Shown here: positions 1-13,699 of the stretch, piece after piece | Layout of the letters: the number at the start of each line of letters is the position of its first letter | How positions within the stretch are numbered: the stretch's first letter is position 1 | Assembly: GCA_038380795.1 (NCBI GenBank) | Contig: CM076270.1 | Span: 23,514,001-23,578,000 of the forward strand | DNA from: Pyrocephalus nanus | Lineage: Eukaryota > Chordata > Aves > Passeriformes > Tyrannidae | DNA: 64,000 nucleotides | Direction of reading: 5' to 3' | Notes under the pieces: generated by a model | Database searches by the model: none | Seen by the model: only the letters and a program-made list of their open reading frames with translations | What the model was told of the DNA's origin: nothing | Made by a program: the position numbers and the translations under genes

Positions 1-3000
1 TTCATGATAAAGGCTGTGGGTTCTCTCTTTTCCAAAATAACTCTCCATTTCAAACTGAGTATTCATCAACAATGTGGTTTTTTGCAATGGCAGTAGCAGA
101 ACACAGAGACAAATAGAATTGATTGCAGCAAAGTTCAGAGGCTGAAAAAGTCGTTCCAAGAGCAGGTTTGCTGACAGGCTGGAGCTGGTTCTGGTGTGCC
201 TTTTAGAAACACCCACCCTGGATTCCCAAGTTTGACCAAACCCAAGTGTCTGTCTGTTTGTTCATTCATTTATTAAGCATGTTCATTACTGCTAAGCACA
301 TCTCTCACACCCTATAGCTAGAGGGACAGATCATTCCCTTGCTCCAGACATGTGTTGAACAAAGACAGAAGTGAGCTGGTCTGTATAAAACTGTGTTTGT
401 CACTTTTTTTTCCTCAAAGCCTCCTGATCTTCATCCAGATATTCACTGCTACAAGGTTGGTGCTTGGCAGAGCTCCCAGCCAGCCTGACCCCCCTTTGTA
501 TTTCCTCCTCAGGAAGACAAGGTGTGGCAATACTTTGAGACAAAAACCAGTAGAGGTTTAAGGGACTTTATGTGAGTCTTTCTTTCCACCCCCCATCTCC
601 TGTAGCCAAATGATTGATGTGGAGGACTAGGACTTTCCCTCTAAGAAACCATGCACCACAAGGAGGATGCTGCAGTATCAAGTGATGCTGGAAAGCCTTC
701 ACTCCTCCCCAGTTTGGATAAGCTATGGTATGTGAGGAGAGATAAGATGTTGTTGCTCTTGAGTGATGATAAATAAAGCATGTTTACAAGCAGGATGCTT
801 GAAAGTGGGAAAGGCTGCAGCACAAATGGCCTGTGAGATCCAGTGAGGACACTTGAAAATAGCCTGGCTTTAAGCTGATTGAATAAAGAACTGACACAAG
901 CTCACAGCAGGGGCAGAGACACTCCTGGCCCAGCAGAGACAGGGAATTCTGAAGTCAGGACTCAAGAAAGCCAGTGCCTTGGGACTGTAACAGTTTTGGC
1001 ACAAATCACGTTAGAGCTTCAATCCAGGTTGCTGAGTGAGAAATTACATAAAATATGAATATATCTCTACCTTGAAAAATTGGGCCTAATTTGTGCAACT
1101 TACAAATGCAACTTTTTGAATTTATTTCCCGTGGCACGTGTTGTGAAGCTGTAGAAGGATCTAAAAGCAAGAATTATGCCTAAAGATTTCAACAGACTCA
1201 CTCCCCTGTTCAATGTGAAGTGTTTGTTCCTCTGCTGTGTCCACTGCCAGCAGGCTTTTAATGTTTCCTAAATCACCCAGCCCAAAACACCTTGCTGTGT
1301 CTGTCCCAGAGCAGTGCTCGTCAGGGTGACTGAGAATGCTGACCTCAGGAATGCAGGAGCATCTTTGTGGAGAGACTCCCCTGAAATCAGTCCTCTGAAA
1401 ATCACTGACAAAGCTATCACTGGCTTCTGAAATAATAATAATATCATACTTTAACAAACTGCTAATACAGCCCAAATCTTCCCTTCTGGAAATCTATAGG
1501 AGCTTTCACCGTGGTTTTAAACAGGGCATGACTAATGTGACAGTGCACATTTGACTAAGAGATGAACACGAAATAAACCTCAAAATGAAGCCATATTTAA
1601 TACTCTTAATTTAAAGCTGATATATGGTGGCATGGATATAATCAGACAGCTCCTAATGTAAAAAAAGCTCAAAACAAACAAAAATACAAATAAAGGCTTG
1701 CTAAAAATCCTACCTTAGTTTGTAATCATGCATTGCAATAGCAGTTGTTTTTGCTGGTCTGATCTGCCTTTCTGTTGGCTGGGTTCCCTTTCTGTGACAG
1801 ATGTGCTATTTATGGAAGGGGATTCTGAATATTTTAAAGCACTGACTGTTAGGATCATCTCATTCCCAGCCTTTAAAATGAAAGAGAACAAAATGCCAAA
1901 TAACTTCCCGAAGCAAAGCCTCTAAATTGAACAGATACCTACTTAATCATTAAAAAGGAAAGAAGTGTGCGTGGGGGGAAGCAAAATCAGCTTGTCTGAT
2001 TTTTACAAGAAAAGAATACGTACGTGCAGCAGCCCAGGTTTTGCCGTGCACCATTTTCTGATTTAACACAATATTTGTTATTAGCCTTCACTTGTAAAAA
2101 GCGGTGCTCTTTTAGAGGAAAAAAAAGTAAATCAAAAGGTACACAGGTTCCTAGGGAAAGAATGAATACATGCATGAAAATTTGGCTGCTTTCTTTCTCA
2201 GCCATGTTGGCAGGTGGAACGAAAGACAGCGCTTCTCCGGGCAAATCTGGCCTCCCAAGGAGGAGCTGTTTATTTCCACACTTGGCCAGAAACCATTTAT
2301 GTTCTCTTGTACGTATGGTAAATATGGTTTACCTAAAGAATTCTCTCAGTGAAACATTTTCAGAGCCAACACGTTAATCTTCGCAGTTCTGCTCTTGTGC
2401 TGGGTATCAGCCTGCGGTATTGGCAGGTGGAGGGAGAGGGAGCTGAGAGAAGTCACTGCCATACTGGGGGGATTCTGCTCTCTGAACAGGTAGATCTTAT
2501 GGTCTGTTTTTACCTCACCTGATGGTTTAGCCTTCTGGGAAAGTAATTCAGTTTATAGTAAATTGCAGCATGGTTCTCTCGTTCTCCCTTTGGAGACGCA
2601 GTGACAATGACAACAGAACCGTTTTTGCTAATGAGGCGTTTTAAAAAAAAAAAAATCAGATCAGCTGGTTTTAATGCTTTTTCTCTTTGCCTATCTTTCA
2701 TTACACGTGCAAAATATTTTATCGTGTTTTTAAGTTTTCCAGGAAATAAGCCTTTTTTTGACACTTACAAAAATCTGATTCCCACAATTGCTCCCGCAGC
2801 CTCTGCAGAGGGTGATACCAATTTAACGTATGCAGCAGCCATTAATCTCAGAAGGTAACACAGAGCCGTTAAGTAGGCGATGGGAAATTTTTAATTATTA
2901 TTATTATTTCGGCGGGTTTTACGTTTCCAAATTATTTTTTTTTTCCTCCTCAGAGACGGCAGCACTTTGGTATCTGCATTGACCTCCATGATGTCAGAAT

Positions 3001-5675
3001 GCCATTGTGCGACCGTAGCTAAGAAAAGCCTCTGAGGGAAAAAAAAAAAAAAAAAAGAAACAAAACACAAAGGAGCTTTGCATCTTCCAATAACATGAGA
3101 TGTGCATATACAGTAGGCAGCATTTCGGGATTCAGGCTGTGGTAGTGAGTTGTTGCTTTCAGTTTGATTAGACAATCCTTGTTTCGCTTTCCTTGCTCTG
3201 ACAGTGAGTATTGCCTGTACGCTGCTTAAGTCTTCTTAGTGCTATCTAGGTCAGTGTACTTAGGATAGCTTTTATGTCCTGTAAGTCTGACAGATAGCGT
3301 GCTTGGCAGAGATCAGCACCAAATTTTCTTTTATTTGTTGTATCTGAGGATGGCAAGATATCTTCAAACGGATCAGGACTGTACGCCACATAGCACCTAC
3401 CGTTTCTGCATTGCAGATATATTTAGCTCTAACACTGCTTGTGGTTAACAGGGTGTAGCGTAGACACAGACAGCTGATCATGCAGTCAGACCCGGTGCTC
3501 GTGTGGTTTGTCAATACTGCTCAGGATTTTGATGGACTGTAAAAGACAGAAAACCGAAAGGAAAGAAAAAGAAATGCTTTATTTGCCTGAACATTAGGCT
3601 TTTAGCTCTATTCTTTTTTGCTATCCTTGGCTTTTTATTTTTTTTAATTCAGGGACTTAAAAAATTGAGAAAGCACAGCAAATGCATCCAGGATTTAATG
3701 TGTGCGACGTGAAACCTTTCTGCATCGAGAGGATGTTCCTGTAGTCGCCGCAGCGCTTCTCCAATAAGCAAGAAGACTGTTTTGTTTTCCTCGGCAGGCG
3801 ACTCAGCCATTGCACAAGCAGATTTTGATAAGAGTTTGAAATGCCTGCTACTGTATCACAGTAGAATTTGGAGTTTGCTAACAGTGTTAGCGACTGGAGC
3901 TCATCTTGCATCACCAGTTGATGACAATTTTCTTTGTTCCCTCCCACCCAGTTGAACCAAGACTGTGTAGCTGATACGCAATGTCACTTACAACATTAAT
4001 CAGATACTGCATTTAAGGTGAGCTGTCCCTTGCCTCCTCCCTTCCCAGAGCTGTGCTGCAGTATGTATCTCACTCCTGCAAGCCTAAAATGGCAGGCAGG
4101 ATTAATGTTGCTTGTGCTGTGTGCATGCTGTGTATTGAATTCATTATACTGTGCCTGGTATCTCAAATGTGAGTATGTAAATGGTCTGTGTGCCATGTCA
4201 TGCAGTAGCGAAGAGTGGTTTGTGCTTCATTACAGCCTTAGATATTTGAGCATCACCTTAAGAATTCTTTTTTTTCATTTGCAATGTGGTGAGCTGTTAG
4301 CTTGTCATCACATTCAAACTACGTTATTAGCCCTTGGAAAGGGGGGAAGAAAAAAAAAAAAAAGCAAACTGTGCTTCCAGATGGTGTCACCCTTTTTCTT
4401 CTTGCGTTTACTGTAGTTTAAATAATGTATATTGTATTGTTAATTAATGTGAATATCGAATTAAAGCACTTGAAACTTACATATTTATTATGCAGGTAGG
4501 AGGCACGTCGGGTCTATTTTTAACTCTTACGCAGTCCACGTTGTGCAATGGGCTTTGGTTGTCGAGTTTATATTTTCAGCTGTGATATCAATAGGTTGAT
4601 TTTCAGTAAATGTGACAAGTGGCCTTTGCAGTGGTCAGCTTCAAGCTTTGAACCCTCTGAGGAGGAGGAAAAAAAAAAAAAAAAAAAAACACCAACCAGC
4701 CAACCTTGTGTTGCAGTTTCGGAAAACCTTGGATGAGGACGTGGTGTGTTTTTTTTTTTTTCCCCACTCCTGCTTTTCCCCTGTTGATAAACTCGGTTCT
4801 CCCGATTCACGGTCTATTCAAGCTGCTTCCCATCTGAATTTTGACGACTGCTTCGAAAAAATTATCAAGAAGACCAAGAATAGAACTCCTCTCCATCGCT
4901 TCCCACAAAAATGGCTGGGTGCACTGCCATGCTAACACTGCTCTGAGTGGTGCGTGCAGGTAGGTTGAGATTTGCATGTTTTACTCTTTTCTTGCTCAGT
5001 GTTGCAAGAACATGAAATGGGCTTTGGAATGTGGCTTCCAGTTTAAAAATGTGCATAACTGTTAATGAAAACAACCTGCATTAAATTGTTGGCTTCACAT
5101 ATTGGCATGGCAGTTACTGGTATCTGTTTTTTTTAGAATCTGTTGTGAAAGTGGAGCAATCATGTCTGTTAAAATAATCATATGTACCAAGGGCGTGGCA
5201 ACGCTTATGCAACAAAAGAATTTTTGAAAACCCTATTGATTCCATTGCATTTTAAAGCTGACTATAAGCATTACTAAGCTTGAAGCTAAAAATGCAGAAA
5301 TAAAAATTGAGATGGATTAGAAAAATGAAAAATATTTCAATTCTGTCGTAAGCGGTTTTGTGTTTTGTGCGAAATTTAAATAAAGATTAGCATGTTTTAA
5401 TGCTTATATTTTCAGTATTAGCTACAAACATAAAACTGCAGTATTTCTTTTTATTTAAAAGTAGAAGGACTTTAAAGAGAAAGATTGATATAGATGGCCC
5501 TGTCAGCTTAAAACTGAGTATCAGTTCACTGTGTTTTACTTCACACAAAAAAGATTATGAAATAAAAACTTAGCAGCCTTAAGTACAAAAATCTGAATTT
5601 GAGCATTAGGAATAAAAATAATTATGAGTACTGCATTACTTACCCCAACTTTTGTAATATGTTTGTTTCAGATTA

Positions 5676-5735
5676 ATACTGGGCCAGAACCAGTTTCCTT
5701 GGCAACCAAATCCTTTTAAAAGGTTCAATGGTAGA
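5676..5735. repeat. X-box repeat, copy A
   Basis: The first 33 bases match copy B (from 10378) at 30 positions by hand alignment; the next 23 match at about 14. It contains GTTTCCTTGGCAAC at 5693-5706, which fits the RFX-factor X-box pattern RYYNCC-N2-RGNAAC exactly. It may be a copy of an old dispersed repeat or a duplicated regulatory element; I do not recognise the family. Confidence 0.6.
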
Positions 5736-6944
5736 GATGTAGAAAGATGTTATTCCCTTTAGCAGCAATATCACAATGCAAATGGAAATGGTTGTTTCCT
5801 CGTAGTTCTAACCCAGAACTGATCTCATCTTATGTTTCCATGTGTCTCTCAGTTCCTAAACCATGCCATGTTTGTAAAGCTGTGCACACAAAAACCTGTT
5901 TTATTCCTGGTTTGCAGTGCTTATTCCCAGAAACGTACCCTGGTTTCTTTTTTTAATTTAGCCTCGTCTTGCATGTAGGTCAAGGTTTGTTCTGTGTGTG
6001 CATAAAGCGATAGTTTCATTATCACGAGTATAAAAATATTACTGAAATATTTAGCAGCTGAGAAATTCAGAGAATCAGAAGTATCTTTAAACCTTCTTTC
6101 ACCTCTTCTGAATTCAGCCACAGTAATGCTAATAAAGCTTTCTTTAAATACTGAAGGGCAGGACCAGAACAGTTTTTAAGCATACAGCAAAGAACCCCTG
6201 TCAGACCTCACCCAAACCTGCCGAGAATAAGCTCACTTGTGGTCTGCGCTAATTTGCAGACCTTACAGATTTTGCAAAATTCGAGAGTTAAAATTCTTTA
6301 TTTCTATTTTTAGCTATTATTTTTTTACAGTATCAGTTCAATAATACGTGTAGCAGGGGTAACTGCCTGTGCAGAATCAGATGTTTCTAAATGTCTCCAG
6401 TGAGCTCATAACGTCGTGGCTCTCCGTGCCGATCCCTTTTGTACGTGACTTGAGAAATTCTCACCACTGCAAGGAGACTTTTGCAGCAGGGAAGCCATTT
6501 TCCTTTCGTGCCCTTGACTTTAAAATGACTAAGTATATTTTGTGTGCATGAGGACCCAGCATTGGAAGCGAGCACAGAGGACGCATTTAGAAGCACAGCC
6601 AATTATTAATAACAGCCTTGACAGTATCAGCAATATCAAATTAATTCCCATTTATTTCTAAATATATCAGCTCAATGCATTCCAAACAAACAGAGTATAA
6701 CTGTTCAGGAATATGACTTGTCATCTGTTGTAACAGGCAAATGCTTAATAATGACGATAAAACCATTTGATTTGTAATTGTAAGATTAGTTCCCCCGGTG
6801 CAATATTCCTCTGTTCCACCTAAAGCAGCAGAACTGAAAACGCAGCAGACAGCATCTCTCAAGTGGCATATTAAAGTTTGCATGTTTTGCACTCTGATTT
6901 ATCTGCAGTAGCCTGCTTCTGCTGCTTATTCTCCTGCCCAAAAC

Positions 6945-7130
6945 GTTAATGTGGAGCGCGCCATTACACGTGGCAAGAAAGCGAGTTTCTTTGTTTATTT
7001 TTGTGTGGTTATTTTTAAAGGAAATTGCTGAGCAAACGATATGTCAGAGCAGTTTATTTATCACCACTGATATTTATCTTCAGAAGAGATGGAGCACTTA
7101 GCAATCAACTGTTTCTATTATGTCTTTGTG
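6945..7130. promoter_or_regulatory. Possible enhancer-like noncoding block
   Basis: The stretch holds a forkhead-like TTTGTTTATTT, a RUNX-like TGTGGTT and a GATA-type TTATCT within about 150 bases of otherwise unremarkable sequence. Motif clustering alone is weak evidence; cross-species conservation is untested here. Confidence 0.15.
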
Positions 7131-8441
7131 TTCAAGCAGAGCCACTCAGGGCATTTTTTTAGAAGTAGCTCAGTTCCATGAGCACCCTTCCCTGTGGTTG
7201 TTTTAAACCCATTTGCCAATTTGCTCTTTGTGAAGGGGTGCAAGTCCTCTCGTAATTAATATGACTGAACTCAAGTGCTTTCATAGGTTCGGAAAAACTC
7301 ACTGGCAGCCCCTGAACAGTAATTTCTTCCAGCTAAAGGAACTGATTTCTTTATTAAGGAGGGGTCCTGGCAATTAGCAAGCTGTTTGCAGTTTGACTGC
7401 CCGTAGTTCAGAGGTATTTACATCCAGCTGCTGCAGTGTCACAATGCTGTGGCCAGAGGTGCCACAAGACACCTGTAAACTTCATCCATTTTATTCCCTT
7501 TGGCTACGGGGTCCGAGCAGGGCATGGAGGAGCAGGTGCAGTTATTCCCACCTCCAGCACAGCCTGCAGATGTTCCTGTTAGTGGGGCTTGTTGGTTTTT
7601 TTGGGGGGTATATTTTGTTGTAGTTTATTTCATTTTCAGTTTTATTTTTCAGTTGATTATTGAGCCTCCCTTTTCATAAATGAAATTTCTTCTTTTAAAC
7701 ACGCAAATTCCATTTATGCCAAACAGAAAATCTGTACAAAGCATGAGTAAAAATGAAATCAAACTCAAAAACTATTCACTCAGACACTATTCTACTTTCA
7801 GTGGCATTTCTGCTTAAGGTTACTTCTGCCTCTGAACTTCATTTTGATTTGAAACTGCAGTTTCAGTGGGTTCAGATAATATTTCTCAGACTATCAGACA
7901 GATCCTGGTGGTAATGACCAGGTACCAATTAACCCTTTCGAGGCATCTAGTGTCTGTTGTCTTTTATCACATAAATTGCTTTATTAAGTATTAAAAGGGC
8001 TTTATTATGTATAATACTGTACTTGAATTCTATTATTACCAAACTTGGGGATCCTTTATCTTTAGTAAGAACTTTTACTGTTTGATTCCTCCAAATGAGG
8101 TGTTTAAGCTTCCAATCCTCATATTTTGGTCACTTATGAATATGCCTTTATTGGCAGTTGAGGTAATAATAATGGCTTAACACAATTTTATTTCATTCTG
8201 GCCTTTGTGATGGGCAGATTTGAGCTACAGAACTCTCACTCAAATTAACATGAACTAAAATGTACTTGGCTAAACCAACAACAACAAAAAATTAGCTCCC
8301 TTTCTTACCTTTAAAAGCCAATATAATGGGTCCCGTATTTCCTGTGCAATGTCATTTGTATCTGGTGTATTTGTAAATGGGAGATGGATCTCTGTGTTCT
8401 GAATTGCTGCTCTCTCATTGCTGCTGTGTAAATGTCTGTCA

Positions 8442-8464
8442 GCTGAGTCACAAGGCCTTATCTG
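8442..8464. promoter_or_regulatory. NF-E2/AP-1 site next to a GATA site
   Basis: GCTGAGTCA (8442-8450) fits a MARE/NF-E2 half plus AP-1 core. CTTATCTG (8457-8464) is the reverse complement of the GATA consensus CAGATAAG. This close pairing is typical of erythroid and megakaryocytic enhancers, but it can occur by chance. Confidence 0.25.
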
Positions 8465-9889
8465 TTTGGTTTTGCAATTGCCCTATGGAACAATTTAATT
8501 TTGGTTAGGATCTTCGAAACAAACCCCTGCTCTGAATGATTTTTATACTATTACAGGAAAACCTTTTTAGGGTGTTTGATACATAACAACAAAATCTGGG
8601 TGTTTGGCGAGGATGAATAATCATTTAAGCAGAGAGACAGGGGAAGTTTATTCCAGAGAATAAGAACTGCTTAGAAATGTCATTATCACAGATACCCTGA
8701 TGATACCTTCAGTAAGAGAGACCAAAAGTGGTGGAATAGAAAGAGAAGAAAGGAAACATCTTTTGAAATTACGATTTTAAACTTGAAAACGTCCTTACGT
8801 TTCTATCTAGAACTTCTTATGAATCCTTATGTCCAGTTTGCACTACCCAGGTTAAACCCTAATAAACCAATGCAGCAGAAGTTTGGTTAATGGTACTGTT
8901 TTATTGCTGGTGCGTTCTGAGCCTCACAGATACAGGTTTGGAGTCCTACAGCACTCTGGGGAAAATTCTGATGGATTACATAATGTATGAGGAAATTAGT
9001 ACTTGTCCAGTAACTCAGTATTACATTTGGATTTTTCCCTTTGCAGGCTGACACACAGTAGCCACAGAGTTCACAAAAATCACTGAGATGATTTTGCCGA
9101 AAATACCTGTCAATACCACTTTTAAAAGGCTCTAACAGAAGGACAACCTGATTTTAGGTGGGTAAGTTTATGGGGTGATATCACATAGAGTTAGAGATAA
9201 AATATTTAACACTATAACCACTGCATTACATAAGTTTTTTTCTGTGAAGTTGTAATTTATTGTAGCAATTTAAGAGTTGTTCTCGCCGTGGTACCACACT
9301 GCTCTATTCTCATGTCGATATTGTCGGATTTTTCCAGCTCCTGCTGGATTTCTATTGCCACAGAGGTTGGGCAAACAAAACCAGGCAGAACAGATCTTTG
9401 AAACAGGTTGTTAGAGCCACCAGTGATGTGTACAAACAGATTGGGAGGGAAGGAAACCTCAGAGCATGCCAGGATGTCACCTCAGGATCCCGGTGGCGAG
9501 TGCTCATTGCAAACCTGTGTGGCCCAGGAAAGGCAGAACCCCCGGTGCCAGTGCCCATCCTGACACTGTTCTGTTGGTCAGGCTGGGTATAGTTCATGGA
9601 ATCTACACCTTTCTATGTGACTGCAATCAGGGATGGTAAAAAAACCTCTTGATCCATGAGCTGGAAAGAGCACTCTGTGGATTCAGTGCGATAAATAACC
9701 AGCACATTTCAAAATAACGGTTCGCATTTTGCACGGCTTTTTCAAATTTCAGCAGTCTCCTTTTTTCTCTCCTTGTAATGTCCAACAATAGCCTTGGTTA
9801 GCATGAATGTGTCTGATATCTGTGCTTTAAATTTAAAATACATATGTATTGAGTGGAAGAATCAGTGAAATCCTGATTCAGTCATTAAT

Positions 9890-9990
9890 TTTTAATGCGG
9901 CCCTTTGTACAATTTGCGTTACAGAAAGGGAGAAGTTCCATTGATTTCAGTGGCACTGTTTGCACAAATTTCTGCAGGGAATGCTTCGTT
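9890..9990. repeat. Ancient interspersed-repeat-like relic
   Basis: CCATTGATTTCAGTGG followed by a TTTGCAC segment and CTGCAGGGA resembles a phrase common in old amniote dispersed repeats. I cannot name the family, and the boundaries are rough. Confidence 0.3.
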
Positions 9991-10377
9991 GCATCACAGC
10001 CCTTCACACTGTGGTATCTCTGAGTCGAAATAAGTAATTAAGGTTACCAGGCAGAAGGTATGATAAGGAGCCAAGTCAAAAAAAACCCAAAAAAACACAC
10101 AAAAAGCCCACAAGCCAAAAAACCTCTTTGATTCCTAGAATATCTCAAACTGTTTTCTCTATTTAAGTTTACTTTTAATACACGGTGTTGTGGGACATAG
10201 AAAATGGTAACAGATTTTCAGAGACAATAAAATGGTGGTTTAAATTAATCATGGAAATGCTAAAATTAGATAAATTCAGGTCACCTGCACTTACCGAAGC
10301 AATGAGCTGCCAAACCTAAGTTGCACCTATTTTAAGTAAATTATCATGGAACACTTGCTCAGTACATTTTAGATAGA

Positions 10378-10437
10378 ATACTGGGCCATAACCTGTTTCC
10401 TTGACAACCACATATGAATAAAAGGTACATTAGCAAA
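10378..10437. repeat. X-box repeat, copy B
   Basis: Partner of the element at 5676, about 4.7 kb away and in the same orientation. The distance from the leading ATACTGGGCCA to the X-box is 17 bases in both copies. The X-box here (10395-10408) is GTTTCCTTGACAAC, one mismatch from the RFX pattern in its second half-site. Confidence 0.6.
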
Positions 10438-11339
10438 GCTGCAGATGTGTGTCAGTGAATGCTTATTAAGCAGCCCCATGCATTTACATACCATGCGCTC
10501 GCAATAATGCATGCATCTCGAGAATCACCATATAAAAAGATTTGTGGGCATGGCCCAGTGTGGATTCCCAACACTCAAAGGTTTTAACTGGACATCCCCA
10601 TGTTTTCAATGGAAATATCTCTTGTGGTTTTTTTGTTTTTTTTTTTTTTACTATTGCCCTTTAAATTGGACTGGCGATGTCTGGACGGCATTGGCGTGGT
10701 GGGCTCGGTCTGTGAATTGAAACCTTTTCCCAGGATCCTGACCCCTCAGAGCACTGCCTTCAGCAACAAAACATGGCTGGAAGCGATGGCTGGTTTGCAT
10801 TCTCACAGAAATGCTCAGGCATTCTGAATCTGGATCTTGTGCCAGCATTCAGAAGCCAGCATGATCATATTGTTTTACAGAGAGACAAACTAAAGCCACC
10901 GAATAAAAATGAAGCTGGTGTTGCTTGCAGCACTCTCCTTCTGTGCAACCTACCCAGGCAGAGAGATAAGACCCAACTGCTGTCTCCTACCAGTCAACAA
11001 CAGGAAAAGGCAGGGGTGGAGAAAAAGCTGAGGAAGTCGAAATGACAGCTGTTCACAGACTTTTGGAATAATATTTGGATGTGGCATTTAGGCAGCACTC
11101 ACACTTTCTGTGCAAGTGTTTGGATAGTACTGTTTTGGTTTACAGTCCTGGATTAAATAAGGTCAGTTCTGACAAATTTGTGTACTGACTTCAGCAAGTT
11201 TATGTACAGGTTATTTTTGGCCTTTCTTCTTAAAGTTTTAATTTATATATGGAAGGAAAAGCGTATACAACCCTTTGGGCTACCCCAAAATTACATATTT
11301 TTAGGAAATTAGTCTAAAATCCTATTAATTAAAAAGACA

Positions 11340-11480
11340 GGGAAAATGGGAATCTGCAAACCCTGGCTTTAAATTCAGTGTGCGTAATCTGAGAAGTTGC
11401 TTATGTGACCAGTAACCTATTTAAATCTGCCTTGAAATCAATGGAAAGATTCCCATTTACTTTTTTTGGAGTGTGCAGTA
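11340..11480. repeat. Ancient interspersed-repeat-like relic
   Basis: GAAATCAATGGAAAGATTCCC resembles the same class of old amniote repeat phrases (ATTGA-TTCAATGG type) as the block near 9.9 kb. The family is unidentified and the limits are approximate. Confidence 0.25.
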
Positions 11481-13669
11481 GGAGAGAAGACTTCACACAT
11501 AACAATTAGATTTAGGAAATGAAGATTATCCTGACAATGCCCAACATTTCCATAATTCTCAGCAGTTGAGAATCAATACTAGAATCTAGTAATAATTCCA
11601 GATACTGTCACATGAATCTTTTCATGATCCTGAACCACAAACAATGTGATTAGACACCATCACATGCCACAATACCATTAAGGCTTTTGAGCGAGGAAGA
11701 GTTTGGGAAATTCTTACGGAGAGAGAGAGAAGCCAAGTGTTGTTTGGTTGGTCTGTGGGTTTGTTTGGGTTTTTTTTAAATTATTATTAATATTATTTGT
11801 TGCTCCCCATCTGAGCTGAGCTCAGAGCTGAGCAGTTCCCACTGGTGGCAGAGCAAGCAGCATGGACTTTCCTCTTGCTGCCAGTTGCATCCACAGTTAT
11901 TGTGTGTCCAGTAAGTTGTCACAATATTGGCCACACAAAGTGACGATTTGGAGCGAGAGCCATCACCCATCACCTGTGCATTGGCTTTGGCTCACCAACG
12001 TTGACAGCAAAACCAAAACCATTTTGCAGTATTTTAAGGATACTGGAGAGCAATGGTGGCCAGTTAACAGCTTGAAAAACCATCCTGGTTTTCAAAATGG
12101 CTGAGTTCAACTGAGTTCAAAAGCTCGATACTTTTATCGTTCTGATATCCAAATAGGCAAAAAAACCCCACATAGTAATTGCTCTGAATGAACAAATAAT
12201 AAATGTTTCACTTGCTCCTTTTGTTTAAAGCTATTCAAACATATAAATCACTCCATTTGACAGCAGTCAACAACAGAGAAATGTCTGTTGTTGTGGCTGT
12301 GTCTGTAAACACAGCTCGGTGCTCGCAATCGATCTGTGCTAGCTGAGGACTCTGATATGCCCCGCAAGTGTGGGCGGCGAGAAAATGGCTTGTCAGCAGC
12401 ACCGAAAAAATGAAAGACTTCAATGGAAAATAATACTAAGATTGTTCAGAGATAGCAAGATGTAAAGTCAGCTGATTCTTAGCAGCAGCACAACATGAGC
12501 TCTTGTATTTTGTGCATAAGAAGAATTTGGATTTATGGCAGTGATTGCTGTTGCTTCATTTTCTTTTTTTAGATTGATGAAAAAGATGTAGTTGCACCTT
12601 TAGGAAGTGCTTGTATGTGTTCTGTTCAGTATTAATGGGACTCAGATTAGGCCATGCCTACATTTTATAAAGGCAGCACACTCTGGAGAAGGACTGGCTT
12701 TGATGCACGTGCACAGCTCAGGGAGTTACAGAGCCACATGAGTTGTGCCAGGTTTCTCTCCTCTCCACCAGACCTGGAGGAGCAGGTGGCTGCTGCAGGC
12801 ACTGTAACTGTGCTCCCTCTGCCTTCTCCCTCCACCTGATGCTCGAGGAAAGGAGGAGGGTTGCACAGAGGAACTCATTTCCTTGTTCACGTAACACAGA
12901 GGGGAGCTGAAGGCACTTTGGGCTGCTGGGGCTTTCCTCTACCCCACTTGGGAGTGAAATGCCTCCCATCCTGGCCAAACTCCTGCTGCTTAGGATGAAT
13001 TTACAAGCCTGAGTAATGCTATGTATTTGTTGTTTCCTGCTGTTGCTCAAGAGCTGAAGCTGCTTGAGGAACATGGGAACATTTTTTTCCCAGGCAGTCT
13101 GAAATACTCTTAAGGACAGAAATGCCACGTGCCACCGGTTGCAGAAGTGAGATTATCAGACTTCAGCAAAGCATCCAAACACCACCATTTCAGTAACCTT
13201 GGAACTGTTTGATACATTTTAAGGAAGCTCTGACAATTTTCTCTCTACCTTGCAATTTTACTGTATTGCAGATAATCCACTGCTAAACTACTCGGACATC
13301 ACTGAAAAGGAGCACAATCTTTGTGTGAGGTTTATATGCAATCATTCCTATGTTTAACAGGAACTGGTACATACACACTAGCAAGATTGCTATTTTTAAA
13401 ATATATAATTTATATTGTGGCTTACACCCTGGAATCAGGATTGCACATGAATCTCATCTCACAGATATCACTGTAATCCATTCACACAGGGCTGACTGCA
13501 GCACCAGCAGCTCCATTTACTTGGAATGCAGTTGGTTTTATGTGAAACATTATAATGACAATGTAAAATTCTGTGTGAGGCCAAGACAGCCTTAGAAAAA
13601 AATTGTTATTTTGAAGAATACTTTTAATACACAAGGAGGTGATGGGACTGTGAATTCCAGTAGCTCAAG

Positions 13670-13699
13670 TTATATATATATATATAAATATATATATAT
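13670..13699. repeat. TA dinucleotide microsatellite
   Basis: A run of alternating T and A of about 30 bases, interrupted once by AAA. Confidence 0.9.
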
